A DNA stretch of 64,000 bases from Siphonodentalium dalli (taxonomy: Eukaryota > Mollusca > Scaphopoda > Gadilida > Siphonodentaliidae): NCBI GenBank assembly GCA_032622095.1, contig CP136065.1, positions 209,908,151 to 209,972,150 on the forward strand, in the 5' to 3' direction. Positions 1-10,995 of this stretch are shown here, in pieces (the first letter of the stretch is position 1; every line of letters begins with the position of its first letter). The notes under the pieces were generated by a model. The model did not search any database. It saw nothing but the letters and a program-made list of their open reading frames with translations, and was not told where the DNA came from. A program made the position numbers and the translations under genes.

Positions 1-1291
1 CTTCTAAAATTCATATCCCACCTTGTCTCAATATACATACCACATGAATGGTGCCAGAAACCACTAGCACTTTATATCTATAAAATCACCCCTACTGATC
101 ATTCAAAACTGCGGAGTGTCACCTTAGCGCATTCAAAATGCCGAGGCGATCGCAAATGCGACCAGAAACGAGGGGGGGATGTAATAAACTAGGACATTGC
201 ATAGTTATTTTGGCAGCTTCGAGCATATGCTATACTATTTTTCAAACAAGCTGATTCCTCATTTGTGTCCAAACTCACAGTTGTTTGCTCTAACATTCTG
301 ACCAAAGTTGTCCGTCGAAGGATTCTCCTCGTGATGTATGGACTGGTGTATTCCACGAATCTTCGACTGGCAACTCTGGTCAGAATGTTGTAGAAAACGA
401 CTGAGTATTTCGGAACAAATAAGGTATCAACTTGTTTTTAAAATGAACCAACATATACTCGTAACTGTCAAAATGCTATATTTTGTGTCAGTTCCTCATA
501 TACATGTATTATGTTTTTGTGCGATGTGCGCTGGCTTCGGTCATTTTGAATGAGTGAAAGTTATAGAGGTGCTTTGAGCATTTGGTGTTTGCGCTGAAAT
601 TGATAGCCCAGCTTATTTGAAGGTACACATTCCGATTCGATGGTCCCCATATAATCAGAGTCCAACAACAACAACAACATTTCTTGAAATGCCGCTACAG
701 TTATCAGAATCGATTAATTGACAAAAATCGATTAACTTACACAAAATAATGCTAACCACTTTCAACTATAGTATACAATTTCCCAAACATTGGCATATAT
801 CAACATTTTGTTGAACGCAAATTTGGTATCGAAAGTATGTCGGTCGGCATTCGTTGAATATTTGCCAGGCCGCTAAATATTCCAGGTAGTGAAAAATACC
901 AGATTTAAAAAAACCCGATGCTTTGGTGGGAGGGTTCATCGACTCGAATAAAAATGTTTTACCCCCGAAGCCAAAGACATAAATAGTAATTTAGGAGCAT
1001 TAGTTCGGATTGTGCATCTTTAAATACATTCAGTTGTGGCCCATTACCAGTTGATTGATCCACACTACATATCGACATTTGTTTCATTGGGCTGGAATAT
1101 TTGTTGCTGTTTTATTCTGCATTGCAATATACAGGGGTTTATGTTATGTCATGTAATTACATATTTAGCTCAACATTATAAAATAAATGAAGCTTTCTCT
1201 AACATAGAGCCAAGAAAACAACCAATTTTGTGATTGGATTCTTGTGTGTTATTATTAATTATTTAACTTCAGATTGTTTTGGTAATTTGTA
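1..1291. other. left flank, no gene seen
   Basis: AT-rich sequence with frequent stops in all frames. The only open frames are short (65-71 codons), show no recognisable motif and lack convincing splice signals. A short CAA run lies near 664-678 and the motif ATCGATTAA occurs twice around 707-737. Apart from the foldback at 274-407, nothing further can be supported. Confidence 0.6.
274..407. repeat. imperfect inverted repeat (foldback)
   Basis: The left arm, about 274-324, reads nearly as the reverse complement of the right arm, about 357-407. The best core is the block containing AACATTCTGACC on the left and GGTCAGAATGTT on the right. The loop is about 32 bp. It could be a decayed MITE or a structured noncoding element; no target duplication was identified. 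Confidence 0.55.
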
Positions 1292-1769
1292 GTTAAAGAT
1301 GGATTATCTCTTTAAATAACAAATTTGAAATAGTTGCGTGGGTATAAAATAATAATAATGAATTGACGACCCCTGTCCGGAAATGCTTCTATCAATTAAT
1401 ATTGATTTTATTTCGAATATTTTATTATGAAATGAGATGATTTATTGTGAGACTTTATTAGTCTATTTTTTTAACAGACAATTCGGGTGATGCCATATAT
1501 CGATAGAGAGCATTAGGTGTTCCTATAGCTGCATACCGAACGTCAAATGTCCCAGATTGATTGACTGTATTGTTAAAATGTCGGGTCTCTGTAACCACTA
1601 TTGTTCGTTAGCTAAACAACCTCACCTTTTTAGACCAGAAAATATTCGAAATAAAATCCCAATTAATCGATAGAAGCATTTCCGGACAGGAGTCTTCGAT
1701 TCATATATCTAATATTTTCTATCCTGGTAACTATATAATACATGTTTACAAAGAGATAATCCACATTTA
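1292..1769. mobile_element. long foldback element, possible MITE
   Basis: A well conserved inverted pair at 1360-1424 and 1638-1702 contains GAAATGCTTCTATC/GATAGAAGCATTTC and CCTGTCCGG/CCGGACAGG. A second pair lies further out (1292-1312 with 1749-1769, GGATTATCTCTTT/AAAGAGATAATCC). The DNA between the pairs is diverged but still partly complementary, so the arms may total about 130 bp around a loop of about 213 bp. No coding capacity is seen. A non-autonomous DNA transposon is the simplest reading; the superfamily cannot be named because no clear target duplication was found. Confidence 0.5.
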
Positions 1770-1836
1770 AGCGTCATCACAGACCACGACAAAGAAACAA
1801 TAATAAAATAAAAATTAAATTCCACCGTCAACTTAC

Positions 1837-1959
1837 TCTTCTTGCAGGTCTCGTTCGATTTGTCAGCAGCGTAGTTTTTGTCGCATACACATGTGAACTC
1901 GGAGCAATGAGAGTTCTCGGGTCGACACCACGAGATACACGCGGAGCCAAGATTCCATC
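1837..1959 (-). CDS. internal exon of a secreted Cys-rich (EB/EGF-like) protein
   Basis: Read on the minus strand, a polypyrimidine tract and CAG acceptor end at 1960, and a perfect GTAAGT donor starts at 1836. The 123 bp between them are open and encode 40 full codons plus split codons, with phase 1 at both ends. The peptide contains six cysteines spaced C-x3-C-x6-C-x4-C-x-C-x12-C and begins WNLGSAC; it includes ENSHCSEFTCVCDKNY. That spacing and the symmetric 1-1 phase are typical of extracellular EB or EGF-like modules in invertebrate receptor and matrix proteins, where such exons are shuffled as units. No neighbouring exon was identified in the flank, so the gene's other exons lie elsewhere; upstream ones could be beyond the satellite array. 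The frame stays open into the upstream intron, which makes the apparent ORF longer than the exon. Function beyond 'extracellular disulfide-rich domain' is unknown. Confidence 0.65.
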
Positions 1960-2815
1960 CTGAAAAATAGGTTAAGGTTGTGTCCATGTGTCGCAACGAT
2001 AACTCTCCAAATGGAATATGACAATGGATTTCGTACCACCAGAGGAATAGAAAGACATATTTTATAAGAGCAAATAGGCACATTGTCACCATAAATATCA
2101 TATATGCGACATGATCCGGCCCTTGATAGTTTATCCCTTGATAGTTTATCAATGTTTATTTGTTACGTGTGAAAATAGCACAATAATCATTGTCTACTTA
2201 TAAAATGTGACTCAGTATCTTTAACAAAATAATACAATGGGAAATATGGAATATTAGAAATATTGGGCATTCAATAGGAAAGAATGTCCTGTCTGTATGG
2301 CAGACGGTTGAGACAGAATTACGCTGATGAAATGTCCTGCATACGAAAACCTTCGCATTAGTATTTAAGGGTGTGTTTACACTGTGTATATATAGATCTG
2401 TATACATATCTGCATGAAGTCACGTGTCGTGCATTACTGTCACCACAACATGATGACTAATAGTGAACGCGCGCTGAACAGTACTCTGGTAATTGACAAC
2501 TCACAGTTTAGGCCAGACATAAAAATGGATCAACTACCAGCAGACAACAGCGATTTGGTATGTGCCGTGTCAGCATATATATATATATATATATATTGGT
2601 CTCCTGTTTGACACCATCTGGGAGGTGGTCATTTTGGATTGGTATGGAGTGGGTATCCATGATACAACACCCTGTATTTGACCAAATGTAGCAAACTTTC
2701 CAACTGATGACAATTCTAATGACAATGTTGACCAAATGTAGGACAATATTGTTTTTATTAAATTAACTAGCAGTTTTGACTGGCCACGGGGAGGGACCAG
2801 GGCACAATCTTTCCA
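1960..2815. other. noncoding stretch with AT microsatellite
   Basis: Contains an uninterrupted AT dinucleotide run at 2575-2596. The segment at 2697-2740 (with TTCCAACTGATG and TTGACCAAATGTA) resembles 3507-3542 on the far side of the MITE, which suggests an older repeat in which the MITE landed. Short open frames here have no recognisable content. Confidence 0.5.
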
Positions 2816-3381
2816 TATAAGGCAGGGGGGGGGGTGAAAAAAAAAATTCCGGCACGTATGCCGGGGTGGGTGGGTGGTCAAAGCCACCAACAAGCAATTT
2901 TTTCCGCAACTAAAAAAAAAATATTCCTGCTTGTTTTTTAGTGTTTTGGCAATGAGTTGGGCTTCAAAACCACTTTGAATGAGAGAAATAATGTAATTCT
3001 AACTGTAAACTAACTGCAGGCAGTTATCGTGTTGTATTTTGTTGCAAATTTTGTAATCCAAGATGGCCGCTGGCAGCCATGTTTTTTTGGCCGAATGACC
3101 TCAAAATGACTCATTCCTATTTACATGTCCATGTTAACATCCATGATAAATAGTATGCACAGAAATTCATATACAGCTGTTTACAGTGAATTTCCCCCCG
3201 CAAATCTCTGTTTTAGTGTTAAAAGGGGGGGTGGGTGTCAAAAAATGGTCGGAAAAAACTGCCGAAAACGGAAAAAAATTTGGCGGTGGGGGTGGGTGGG
3301 TACAAAAAATGATCGAAAGGGAAAAAATGCCATACGTGCCTGAATTTTTTTTCCGACCCCCCCCCCCCCCCCTGTATAAGG
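2816..3381. mobile_element. 552-bp hAT-like MITE, copy 1, with 7-bp target duplication
   Basis: The element spans 2823-3374 and is flanked by the direct repeat TATAAGG at 2816-2822 and 3375-3381. It starts CAGGGGG and ends CCCCCTG, with inverted termini of about 35 bp that include the G-run/C-run, an A-rich/T-rich stretch and CACGTATG/CATACGTG. The interior has no coding frame. A second copy lies at 54550-55095 in the same orientation. CAGGG...CCCTG ends recall hAT elements, but both copies show a 7-bp rather than the usual 8-bp duplication, so the superfamily is not settled. Short open frames on both strands inside it are byproducts of low-complexity ends. Confidence 0.8.
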
Positions 3382-4048
3382 TAGGAAATTATGCAAATAT
3401 TGGTCAGAAAACAATACTACAAAATGTTTGAAAATCAAACTACAATATCATTTTCAACATATTGTTGGTTTGGAAATTACAACTAATGTTTTGTCAGGTA
3501 TGAAATTTCCAACTGCTGAAAATTTTGACCAAAGTTGGGGTGAGACACCCCTCACCCCCGGTTGACATGTCCCTGTCCATCTTGAATATACGAAATACAC
3601 GGGTTGAAATGACAACGAAAACTGTAACACATTATTCGCCAAGCCCGAGTAACAATTAATCAAAACAGATTTGCCTGTCGCAATGCTTCGGCGTTGACCC
3701 TGACGTATAGCGGACACGATTTTTGCTCACAGGGACGAATACCGTTTTCTTTCTGTGTGCATTTCTATATCAGCCCGTTCGCACTAGTCTGCGTGTAGAT
3801 CTGTGTACAGTTCTGTAGCAGTGTAAATGCACCCTTATAAGGGCCAGAAACAGTTTTGCCAAACTTTCCTGATGTTTCAAAATGGATTTTCTGAAAATCT
3901 GTCCGGAATTTCGTTTTGAAATTTGGTAAAGCGATTATTGTGACACGATATTTAAGAACCATCAACATGTTGAAAATTATAAGCCCATTTACTATGCTTT
4001 TATTGCATGAAAAATGTTTAAAATTCCAAGAACTTTTGTGAAATAGAA

Positions 4049-4086
4049 TTTCGATACGCCTATCCAAACGGAATTACTGGTTAAAC
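4049..4086 (+). repeat. isolated degenerate satellite half-monomer
   Basis: This stretch starts TTTCGATACGCCTATCC and ends TACTGGTTAAAC. Over about 36 bp it matches the satellite core with only two substitutions and one inserted base, yet it lies about 425 bp outside the array in otherwise unique sequence. The 5' part of the monomer is only vaguely recognisable just upstream. It may be a seed from which the satellite arose or a relic left by array contraction. Confidence 0.7.
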
Positions 4087-4244
4087 GGACATGGATCATT
4101 CGAACCTCCAAATTGTTTTATACATAATTTGGAGCGACGCATACTATAGGTCGATAAATAATCGAACTATTGATTTACGGCTTCATATGCTCTGTAAAAC
4201 ACTTGCCAAAGTCAAATCCATTTTCAACTTTTCGTCAGAAGTCA

Positions 4245-4290
4245 TATAAACGCTCTTTATTGCTACCATATCAGGAATAGACTACCAAGG
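4245..4290. repeat. dispersed short repeat, copy 1
   Basis: TATAAACGCTCTTTATT followed by CCATATCAGGAATAGA. Closely similar sequence occurs at 59455-59520 and 60758-60803. It probably marks the end of a low-copy interspersed element, which cannot be delimited here. Confidence 0.5.
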
Positions 4291-4401
4291 AACTCTCTTT
4301 TCTGTCCCATGTCGTGCAAATGGCTGTTTTGTGTTTGGGACCCAAACACTGTATTCACAGTTGTATTTTTCATTACTTCAATGCGTCTTTTTTGTTACAT
4401 A

Positions 4402-4510
4402 ATGCTCGTAGAAATGAAGTTCGGATATTTATCGACCTATTTCGATACTGAGAAAAATTCAAAAGCGAATAGTATTATGTGTATTTTGGGGCGCAAACCG
4501 CCATGTGGCT
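4402..4510 (+). repeat. 109-bp array-border sequence (spacer), copy 1
   Basis: Begins ATGCTCGTAGAAATGAAG and ends GCCATGTGGCTT, abutting the first satellite monomer. The same 109 bp recurs six times inside the array (7193, 7629, 10887, 13761, 16060, 21536). Here alone it is preceded by unique flank rather than satellite, so this is either the original site or the outermost copy. It is unrelated to the monomer and shows no convincing coding potential. Confidence 0.85.
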
Positions 4511-7192
4511 TTAACTTAAAGAGGACTGTTCTAAAACGACATGCCAATCCAAACTGAATCACTGGTTACCTTAAAGAGGACTGTTCTAAAACGATACCCC
4601 AATCCAAACTGAATCACCAGTTAACTTAAAGAGGACTGTTCTAAAACGACACGCCAATCCAAACTGAATCACTGGTTAACTTAAAGAGGACTGTTCTAAA
4701 ACGACACGCCAATCCAAACTGAATCACCAGTTAACTTAAAGAGGACTGTTCAAAAACGATACACCAATCCAAACTGAATCACCGGTTAATTTAAAGTGAA
4801 ATGTTCTAAAACGATACGCCTATCCAAACTGAATCACCGGTTAACTTAAAGAGGACTGTTCTAAAACGATACGCCAATCCAAACTGAATCACCGGTTAAC
4901 TTAAAGAGGACTGTTCTAAAACGATACTCCAAACCAAACTGAGTCACCGGTTAATTTAAAGAGGACTGTTCTAAAACGATACGCCAATCCAAACTGAATC
5001 ACTGGTTAACTTAAAGAGGACTGTTCTAAAACGATACGCCAATCCAAACTGAATCACCAGTTAACTTAAAGAGGACTGTTCTAAAACGACACGCCAATCC
5101 AAACTGAATCACTGGTTAACTTAAAGAGGACTGTTCTAAAACGACACGCCAATCCAAACTGAATCACCAGTTAACTTAAAGAGGACTGTTCCAAAACGAT
5201 ACACCAATCCAAACTGAATCACCGGTTAATTTAAAGAGAACTGTTATAAAACGATACGCCTATCCAAACTGAATCAACGGTTAACTTAAAGAGGACTGTT
5301 CTAAAACGATAAGCCAATCCAAACGGGATCACCGGTTAACTTAAAGAGGACTTATAAAACGATACGCCAATCCAAACTGAATCACTGGATAACATAAAGA
5401 GGACTGTTCTAAAACGATACGCAAATCCAAACTGAATCACCGGTTAACTTAAAGAGGACTGTTCTAAAACGATACTCCAAACCAAACTGAGTCACCGGTT
5501 AATTTAAAGAGGACTGTTCTAAAACGATACGCCAATCCAAACTGAATCACTGGTTAACTTAAAGAGGACTTATAAAACGATACGCCAATCCAAACTGAAT
5601 CACCGGTTAACTTAAAGAGGACTTATAAACCGATATGCCAAAAAAGAGTACTTTTCTAAAACGATACACCAATCCAAACTGAATCACCGGTTAACTTAAA
5701 GAGGACTTATAAAACGATACGCCAATCCGAACTGAATCACCGGTTAACCTAAAGTGGACTGTTCTAAAACGATACGCCAATCCAAACTGAATCACCGGTT
5801 AACTTATAGAGGACTATTCTAAAACGATACGCATATCCAAACTGAATCACCGGTTAACTTAAAGTGGACTGTTCTAAAACGATACGCCAATCCAAACTGA
5901 ATCACCAGTTAACTTATAGAGGACTATTCTAAAACGATACGCCAATCCAAACTGAATCACCGGTTAACTTAAAGAGGACTTATAAACCGACACGCCAAAA
6001 AAGAGTACTTTTCTAAAACGATACACCAATCCAAACTGAATCACCGGTTAACTTAAAGAGGACTTATAAAACGATACGCCAATCCGAACTGAATCACCGG
6101 TTAACCTAAAGTGGACTGTTCTAAAACGATACGCCAATCCAAACTGAATCACCGGTTAACTTATAGAGGACTATTCTAAAACGATACGCATATCCAAACT
6201 GAATCACCGGTTAACTTAAAGTGGACTGTTTTAAAACGATACGCCAATCCAAACTGAATCACCAGTTAACTTATAGAGGACTATTCTAAAACGATACGCC
6301 AATCCAAACTGAATCACCGGTTAACTTAAAGAGGACTGTTCTAAAACGATACGCCTATCCAAACTGATTCACCGGTTAACTTAAAGAGGACTGTTCTAAA
6401 ACGATACCCCAATCCAAACTGAATCACCGGTTAACTTAAAGTGAAATGTTCTAAAACGATACGCCTATCCAAACTGAATCACCGGTTAACTTAAAGAGGA
6501 CTGTTCTAAAACGATACGCCAATCCAAACGGGATCACCGGTTAACTTAAAGAGGACTTATAAAACGATACGCCAATCTAAACTGAATCACCGGTTAACTT
6601 ATAGAGGACTGTTCTAAAACGATACGCCAATCCAAACTGAATCACTGGTTAACTTAAAGAGGACTCTTCTAAAACGATACGCCAATCCAAACTGAATCAC
6701 CAGTTAACTTAAAGAGGACTGTTCTAAAACGATACGCCAATCCAAACTGAATCACCGGTTAATTTAAAGAGAACTGTTATAAACGATACGCCTATCCAAA
6801 CTGAATCACCGGTTAACTTAAAGAGGACTGTTCTAAAACGATACGCCAATCTAAACGGGATCACCGGTTAACTTAAAGAGGACTTATAAAACGATACGCC
6901 AATCCAAACTGAATCACTGGTTAACATAAAGAGGACTGTTCTAAAACGATACGCCAATCCAAACTGAATCACCGGTTAACTTAAAGAGGACTGTTCTAAA
7001 ACGATACTCCAAACCAAACTGAGTCACCGGTTGATTTAAAGAGGACTGTTTTAAAACGATACGCCAATCCAAACTGAATCACTGGTTAACTTAAAGAGGA
7101 CTTATAAAACGATAAGCCAATCCAAACTGAATCACCGGTTAACTTAAAGAGGACTTATAAACCGATACGCCAAAAAAGAGTACTTTTCTAAA

Positions 7193-7301
7193 ATGCTCGT
7201 AGAAAAGAAGTTCGGATATTTATCGACCTATTTCGATACTGAGAAAAATTCAAAAGCGAATAGTATTATGTGTATTTTGGGGCGCAAACCGCCATGTGGC
7301 T
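7193..7301 (+). repeat. array-internal 109-bp spacer, copy 2
   Basis: Same sequence as 4402-4510 apart from rare substitutions (AGAAAAGAAG instead of AGAAATGAAG). It is preceded by the GAGTACTTTTCTAA junction and followed by a normal monomer. It ends GGCTTT, like copies 1 and 3. Confidence 0.95.
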
Positions 7302-7628
7302 TTAACTTAAAGAGGACTGTTCTAAAACGACACGCCAATCCAAACTGAATCACTGGTTAACTTAAAGAGGACTGTTCTAAAACGATACGCCAATCCAAAC
7401 TGAATCACCAGTTAACTTAAAGAGGACTGTTCTAAAACGACACGCCAATCCAAACTGAATCACTGGTTAACTTAAAGAGGACTGTTCTAAAACGACACGC
7501 CAATCCAAACTGAATCACCAGTTAACTTAAAGAGGACTTATAAGACGATAAGCCAATCCAAACTGAATCACCGGTTAACTTAAAGAGGACTTATAAACCG
7601 ATACGCCAAAAAAGAGTACTTTTCTAAA

Positions 7629-7737
7629 ATGCTCGTAGAAATGAAGTTCGGATATTTATCGACCTATTTCGATACTGAGAAAAATTCAAAAGCGAATAGT
7701 ATTATGTGTATTTTGGGGCGCAAACCGCCATGTGGCT
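7629..7737 (+). repeat. array-internal 109-bp spacer, copy 3
   Basis: Starts only 436 bp after copy 2, with the same left junction. It belongs to the GGCTTT subgroup with copies 1 and 2. Confidence 0.95.
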
Positions 7738-10700
7738 TTAACTTAAAGAGGACTGTTCTAAAACGACACGCCAATCCAAACTGAATCACTGGTTAACTTA
7801 AAGAGGACTGTTCTAAAACGATACGCCAATCCAAACTGAATCACCAGTTAACTTAAAGAGGACTGTTCTAAAACGACACGCCAATCCAAACTGAATCACT
7901 GGTTAACTTAAAGTGGACTGTTCTAAAACGACACGCCAATCCAAACTGAATCACCAGTTAACTTAAAGAGGACTGTTGAAAAACGATACACCAATCCAAA
8001 CTGAATCACCGGTTAATTTAAAGAGAACTGTTATAAAACGATACGCCTATCCAAACTGAATCACCGGTTAACTTAACGAGGACTGTTCTAAAACGATACG
8101 CCAATCCAAACGGGATCACCGGTTAACTTAAAGAGGACTTATAAAACGATACGCAAATCCAAACTGAATCACTGGTTAACATAAAGAGGACTGTTCTAAA
8201 ACGATACGCCAATCCAAACTGAATCACCGGTTAACTTAAAGAGGACTGTTCTAAAACGATACTCCAAACCAAACTGAGTCACCGGTTAATTTAAAGAGGA
8301 CTGTTCTAAAACGATACGCCAATCCAAACTGAATCACTGGTTAACATAAAGAGGACTGTTCTAAAACAACACGCCAATCCAAACTGAATCACTGGTTAAC
8401 TTAAAGAGGACTGTTCTAAAACGATACGCCAATCCAAACTGAATCACCAGTTAACTTAAAGAGGACTGTTCTAAAACGACACGCCAATCCAAACTGAATC
8501 ACTGGTTAACTTAAAGAGGACTGTTCTAAAACGACACGCCAATCCAAACTGAATCACCAGTTAACTTAAAGAGGACTGTTTCAAAACGATACACCAATCC
8601 AAACTGAATCACCGGTTAATTTAAAGAGAACTGTTATAAAACGATACGCCTATCCAAACTGAATCAACGGTTAACTTAAAGAGGACTGTTCTAAAACGAT
8701 ACGCCAATCCAAACGGGATCACCGGTTAACTTAAAGAGGACTTATAAAACGATACGCCAATCCAAACTGAATCACTGGTTAACTTAAAGAGGACTTATAA
8801 AACGATACGCCAATCCAAACTGAATCACCGGTTAACTTAAAGAGGACTTATAAACCGATATGCCAAAAAAGAGTACTTTTCTAAAACGATACACCAATCC
8901 AAACTGAATCACCGGTTAACTTAAAGAGGACTTATAAAACGATACGCCAATCCGAACTGAATCACCGGTTAACCTAAAGTGGACTGTTCTAAAACGATAC
9001 GCCAATCCAAACTGAATCACCGGTTAACTTATAGAGGACTATTCTAAAACGATACGCATATCCAAACTGAATCACCGGTTAACTTAAAGTGGACTGTTCT
9101 AAAACGATACGCCAATCCAAACTGAATGACCAGTTAACTTATAGAGGACTATTCTAAAACGATACGCCAATCCAAACTGAATCACCGGTTAACTTAAAGA
9201 GGACTTATAAACCGATACGCCAAAAAAGAGTACTTTTCTAAAACGATACACCAATCCAAACTGAATCACCGGTTAACTTAAAGAGGACTTATAAAACGAT
9301 ACGCCAATCCGATCTGAATCACCGGTTAACTTAAAGTGAAATGTTCTAAAACGATACGCCTATCCAAACTGAATCACCGGTTAACTTAAAGAGGACTGTT
9401 CTAAAACGATACCCCAATCCAAACTGAATCACCGGTTAACTTAAAGTGGACTGTTCTAAAACGATACGCCAATCCAAACTGAATCACCAGTTAACTTATA
9501 GAGGACTATTCTAAAACGATACGCCAATCCAAACTGAATCACCGGTTAACTTAAAGAGGACTGTTCTAAAACGATACGCCTATCCAAACTGAATCACCGG
9601 TTAACTTATAGAGGACTATTCTAAAACGATACGCCAATCCAAACTGAATCACCGGTTAACTTAAAGAGGACTTATAAACCGATACGCCAAAAAAGAGTAC
9701 TTTTCTAAAACGATACACCAATCCAAACTGAATCACCGGTTAACTTAAAGAGGACTTATAAAACGATACGCCAATCCGAACTGAATCACCGGTTAACCTA
9801 AAGTGGACTGTTCTAAAACGATACGCCAATCCAAACTGAATCACCGGTTAACTTATAGAGGACTATTCTAAAACGATACGCATATCCAAACTGAATCACC
9901 GGTTAACTTAAAGTGGACTGTTTTAAAACGATACGCCAATCCAAACTGAATCACCAGTTAACTTATAGAGGACTATTCTAAAACGATACGCCAATCCAAA
10001 CTGAATCACCGGTTAACTTGAAGAGGACTGTTCTAAAACGATACGCCTATCCAAACTGAATCACCGGTTAACTTAAAGAGGACTGTTCTAAAACGATACC
10101 CCAATCCAAACTGAATCACCGGTTAACTTAAAGTGAAATGTTCTAAAACGATACGCCTTTCCAAACTGAATCACCGGTTAACTTAAAGAGGACTGTTCTA
10201 AAACGATACGCCAATCCAAACGGGATCACCGGTTAACTTAAAGAGGACTTATAAAACGATACGCCAATCTAAACTGAATCACCGGTTAACTTATAGAGGA
10301 CTGTTCTAAAACGATACGCCAATCCAAACTGAATCACTGGTTAACTTAAAGAGGACTCTTCTAAAACGATACGCCAATCCAAACTGAATCACCAGTTAAC
10401 TTAAAGAGGACTGTTCTAAAACGACACGCCAATCCAAACTGGATCACCAGTTAACTTAAAGAGGACTGTTCAAAAACGATACACCAATCCAAACTGAATC
10501 ACCGGTTAATTTAAAGAGAACTGTTATAAACGATACGCCTATCCAAACTGAATCACCGGTTAACTTTAAGAGGACTGTTCTAAAACGATACGCCAATCCA
10601 AACGGGATCACCGGTTAACATAAAGAGGACTGTTCTAAAACGATACGCCAATCCAAACTGAATCACCGGTTAACTTAAAGAGGACTGTTCTAAAACGATA

Positions 10701-10886
10701 CTCCAAACCAAACTGAGTCACCGGTTGATTTAAAGAGGACTGTTTCAAAACGATACGCCAATCCAAACTGAATCACTGGTTAACTTAAAGAGGACTTATA
10801 AAACGATAAGCCAATCCAAACTGAATCACCGGTTAACTTAAAGAGGACTTATAAACCGATACGCCAAAAAAGAGTACTTTTCTAAA

Positions 10887-10995
10887 ATGCTCGTAGAAAT
10901 GAAGTTCGGATATTTATCGACCTATTTCGATACTGAGAAAAATTCAAAAGCGAATAGTATTATGTGTATTTTGGGGCGCAAACCGCCATGTGGCT
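10887..10995 (+). repeat. array-internal 109-bp spacer, copy 4
   Basis: Same left junction as the other internal copies. First member of the GGCTTC subgroup (copies 4-7). It opens a higher-order block that is repeated from 13761. Confidence 0.95.

Larger units (their letters stand above)
3382..4401. other. unique left flank of the satellite, no gene seen
   Basis: Mostly noncoding. It carries a degenerate satellite-like monomer at 4049-4086 and a short dispersed repeat near 4245-4290. Short open frames on both strands (for example 3454-3717 minus, 3765-4067 minus, 4309-4557 plus) show no motif or splice support; the last runs into the satellite. Confidence 0.5.

Noticed and set aside
279-375. 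Possible minus-strand exon between CCAG and GTGAGT
   Set aside because: It is open only in phase 0, which does not match the phase-1 end of the exon at 1837-1959, and it lies within an inverted repeat.
3125-3438. Glycine/proline-rich short frames on both strands in the MITE (and the equivalent at 54837-55217)
   Set aside because: They arise from G-run, C-run and A-run simple sequence and are not conserved in frame between the two MITE copies.
4309-4557. 82-codon plus-strand frame at the array border
   Set aside because: It runs from flank through the 109-bp border sequence into a satellite monomer and has no recognisable motif. The recurrence of its middle part is explained by the repeat.
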